From positions 5,005,501-5,069,500 of the forward strand of contig NC_021237.1 of the NCBI RefSeq assembly GCF_000397205.1: 64,000 nt of DNA, written 5' to 3'. Under the pieces are notes generated by a model, which saw nothing but the letters and a program-made list of their open reading frames with translations, made no database searches and was not told the origin of the DNA. Of this stretch, positions 61,909-64,000 are shown piece after piece; the stretch's first letter is position 1; each line of letters begins with the position of its first letter. A program made the position numbers and the translations under genes. The DNA comes from Pseudomonas protegens CHA0 (lineage in GTDB: Bacteria; Pseudomonadota; Gammaproteobacteria; Pseudomonadales; Pseudomonadaceae).

Positions 61909-63783
61909 CTAGCGCCGTGGACCCCGCAATTGCGCCACCATGGCCTGCAACTTCGCCGGTTCGGCTGCGTCCACCGCCACCGATGGCCCGGCCACCAGGG
62001 TCACTCGCGACCAGAAGCGGTGGAAGAAACCCTTGCTCGGATCGCGACTGAAGAAGCTGCCCCACAAGCCTTGCAGAGCCATGGGAATCACCGGCACCGG
62101 GGTTTCCTCGAGAATCCGTGTCAGCCCGCCCTTGAACTCGTTGATCTGGCCATCGGCAGTCAGCTTGCCCTCGGGAAAAATGCACACCAGTTCGCCATCG
62201 CGCAGGTACTGGGCAATGCGCTGGAAGGCTTTTTCATAGATCTGCAGGTCTTCATGCCGACCGGCGATGGGAATGGTTCCGGCGGTACGGAAGATGAAGT
62301 TCAACACCGGCAGGTTGTAGATCTTGTAGTACATGACGAAGCGAATCGGCCGACGCACCGCACCGCCAATCAGCAAGGCATCGACGAAAGACACGTGGTT
62401 GCACACCAGCAGGGCAGCGCCTTCATCAGGGATCAACTCCAGGTTGCGATGCTCAACGCGGTACATGGAATGGCTGAGCAGCCAGATCATGAAACGCATG
62501 CTGAACTCGGGCACCACCTTGAAGATGTAGACGTTGACCGCAATGTTGAGCAGCGATACCACCAGGAACAGGTGGGGAATGGTCAGCTGGACCATGCTCA
62601 GCATCACGATAGAGACAATCGCCGACACCACCATGAACAGCGCATTGAGAATGTTGTTGGCGGCTATCACCCGGGCTCGCTCGTTTTCCGGGGTACGGGA
62701 CTGGATCAGGGCATACAGTGGCACTATATAGAAGCCGCCGAAGATCCCCAGGCCAAGGACATCGAACAGCACCCACCAGGCATGGGCAAAACCCAGCACT
62801 TCAATCCAGCCATGACCCGTGGCGCTTTCCGGGATACCACCGGAATGCCACCACAGCAGCAGGCCGAACACCGTCAGGCCAAAGGAGCCGAACGGTACCA
62901 GGCCGATCTCCACTTTGCGCCCCGACAGCTTCTCGCACAGCATCGAGCCTACGGCAATCCCCACCGAGAACACGGTCAGGATCAGGGTCACCACGGTCTC
63001 GTCGCCGTGCATCCACTCCTTGGCATAGGCCGGAATCTGGGTCAGGTAGATGGCGCCGACGAACCAGAACCAGGAGTTGCCGACAATCGAGCGCGACACC
63101 GCCGGGGTCTGCCCCAGCCCCAGGCGCAAGGTGGCCCAGGACTGGCTGAAGATATTCCAGTTCAGGCGCATCTCCGGGGTCGCCGCGGCAGCCCGGGGAA
63201 TGGCGCGGCTGGCCAGGTAGCCCAGTACCGCCACACCGATCATGGCGCTGGAGACTATCGGCGCGTAATGCTCCGAGGACATCATGACCCCAGCGCCGAT
63301 AGTACCGGCCAGGATCGCCAGGAACGTGCCCATTTCCACCAGGCCGTTGCCTCCCACCAATTCCTCTTCACGCAAGGCCTGGGGCAGGATCGAATATTTC
63401 ACCGGGCCAAACAGCGCCGAGTGGGTGCCCATGGCGAACAGTGCCACCAACATCAGCGACAGGTGATCGAAGGCGAAGCCCACCGCCCCCACCACCATGA
63501 TCGCGATCTCCCCCAGTTTGATCAGGCGGATCAGCGAGTCCTTGGCGAACTTCTCGCCAAACTGCCCGGCCAGGGCGGAAAACAGGAAGAACGGCAGGAT
63601 GAACAGCAAGGCACAGAGGTTGACCCAGATCGACCGGTCACCCTCGATGCTCAGCTTGTAGAGAATGGCCAGGATCAGCGACTGCTTGAAGATGTTGTCG
63701 TTGAAGGCACCGAGGGATTGCGTGATGAAAAACGGCAGGAACCGCCGCTTGCGAAGCAAGGTGAACTGCGAAGGGTGACTCAT
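61909..63783 (-). CDS. LplT–PlsC fusion: lysophospholipid transporter plus acyltransferase
   Basis: 624 aa. An N-terminal MFS domain of the LplT type (about 1–400: RFLPFFITQSLGAFNDNIFKQSL, GTHSALFGPVKYSILPQ) is joined to a PlsC-like acyltransferase (about 425–624) with HX4D in NHVSFVDALL and FPEGKLTADG. It probably flips lysophospholipids inward and reacylates them. The third domain found in some relatives, an acyl-ACP synthetase, is absent, so the acyl donor would be acyl-ACP or acyl-CoA made elsewhere. Confidence 0.93.
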   Translation of the reverse strand: MSHPSQFTLLRKRRFLPFFITQSLGAFNDNIFKQSLILAILYKLSIEGDRSIWVNLCALLFILPFFLFSALAGQFGEKFAKDSLIRLIKLGEIAIMVVGAVGFAFDHLSLMLVALFAMGTHSALFGPVKYSILPQALREEELVGGNGLVEMGTFLAILAGTIGAGVMMSSEHYAPIVSSAMIGVAVLGYLASRAIPRAAAATPEMRLNWNIFSQSWATLRLGLGQTPAVSRSIVGNSWFWFVGAIYLTQIPAYAKEWMHGDETVVTLILTVFSVGIAVGSMLCEKLSGRKVEIGLVPFGSFGLTVFGLLLWWHSGGIPESATGHGWIEVLGFAHAWWVLFDVLGLGIFGGFYIVPLYALIQSRTPENERARVIAANNILNALFMVVSAIVSIVMLSMVQLTIPHLFLVVSLLNIAVNVYIFKVVPEFSMRFMIWLLSHSMYRVEHRNLELIPDEGAALLVCNHVSFVDALLIGGAVRRPIRFVMYYKIYNLPVLNFIFRTAGTIPIAGRHEDLQIYEKAFQRIAQYLRDGELVCIFPEGKLTADGQINEFKGGLTRILEETPVPVIPMALQGLWGSFFSRDPSKGFFHRFWSRVTLVAGPSVAVDAAEPAKLQAMVAQLRGPRR

Positions 63784-63866
63784 CTTCCATGTCCCTGAGT
63801 GGCGTGGATACTGTTATTGGAATGTCGAATATCGATCCAGGCCACAACCTTACCTATCTTTGCCGA

Positions 63867-64000
63867 TTATTTCCGTAACCCCGCAATGCACGGCGAGACA
63901 AACAGCTCTCCTTTATAAGCCCCCTGAACCGTGCGCTTGGCCACGATCAGCCACATTACCGCCAGCGCCGCTACCAGTACCGCGCCAAACACACTGAAAA
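63867..64000 (-). CDS. 3' end of a membrane protein gene (partial)
   Basis: The last 43 codons of a minus-strand gene run from the window edge to TAA at 63867. They encode one hydrophobic helix (FSVFGAVLVAALAVMWLIVA), then a basic tail with KRTVQGAYKGELFVSP and a final GLRK. The N-terminal part is outside the window and the family cannot be assigned. It lies about 80 bp upstream of the LplT–PlsC start. Confidence 0.6.
   Translation of the reverse strand, partial: FSVFGAVLVAALAVMWLIVAKRTVQGAYKGELFVSPCIAGLRK

Noticed and set aside
61882..63798. 638-codon plus-strand open frame opposite the LplT–PlsC gene
   Set aside because: The His/Gln-rich translation is typical of antisense shadows. The minus-strand gene is a clear family member.

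Overview
The window is chromosomal DNA of a fluorescent-group Pseudomonas. It is GC-rich and gene-dense. It carries extragenic palindromes of the type 'GGAGCCGGCTTGCCGGCGA', and gene orders I recognise from the Pseudomonas core genome: aroC–hydrolase–prmB–isochorismatase–smr–folE, and lpxL–minCDE–rluA–apeB … prc … FKBP … rdgC. No prophage, insertion sequence, CRISPR array, plasmid or integron feature was seen. All species-level and synteny statements are from memory, not from a search.

Layout. 1–8.8 kb: mtnD, an MFS transporter and aroC on the minus strand, then a hydrolase, a tail-anchored unknown, prmB, a cysteine hydrolase, smr, folE and a glutaredoxin-like protein. 8.8–15.2 kb (accessory): a split AtuA-type catabolic pair with a CitMHS transporter and divergent LysR regulator, then an aminotransferase–GST pair facing a MarR regulator through twin operators. 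15.4–25.3 kb: a urate/allantoin catabolic island (NCS2 purine permease, uraH, puuE, uraD, alc, allA, puuD, a second NCS2 permease and a Tsx-like porin). 25.3–33.3 kb: GntR–MFS–DenD, a large autotransporter and a patatin phospholipase. 33.3–41 kb: lpxL, minCDE, a pseudouridine synthase, apeB, a 58-aa membrane protein and an MscS-type channel. 41–47.5 kb: a UTRA-GntR regulator and a binding-protein ABC transporter operon with a built-in AP-superfamily phosphatase and a HAD phosphatase. 47.5–55.4 kb: quinone reductase, prc, an EAL–CBS–GGDEF protein, a three-gene cluster of unknown function (XRE/unknown/Sel1), a YkvA protein and an FKBP lipoprotein. 55.6–64 kb: a RoxA-like dihaem cytochrome with a membrane-anchored catalase-like protein, a duplicated tRNA-Val/tRNA-Asp unit, rdgC, a BASS transporter, a guanidine-II riboswitch with an SMR guanidinium exporter, an LplT–PlsC fusion, and the 3' end of one more membrane protein.

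How genes work together. In the purine island, urate is imported (permeases, possibly the porin), oxidised by membrane-bound PuuD, hydrolysed by UraH, decarboxylated by UraD to allantoin, opened by PuuE to allantoate, split by Alc, and finished by AllA to glyoxylate and urea. The same 10-bp palindrome TTGTATACAA (one site with one mismatch) sits at three promoters of the island, and most of its genes carry an AANAANAA Hfq/Crc-type motif next to the ribosome binding site. This suggests one shared repressor plus catabolite repression. Other controls read directly from the sequence are the two-hairpin guanidine-II aptamer, the duplicated MarR operator with start codons inside it, and paired CTAG-centred palindromes around the phosphatase/ABC operon.

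The strongest candidates for something not well described are the AtuA-split/CitMHS module (8.8–11.8 kb), the phosphatase-containing ABC operon (41–47.5 kb), the XRE/unknown/Sel1 operon (52.7–53.8 kb), the dihaem cytochrome plus anchored catalase pair (55.6–58.6 kb), and the non-coding stretch 23.9–24.5 kb, which holds an orphan translation start and terminators with no gene.
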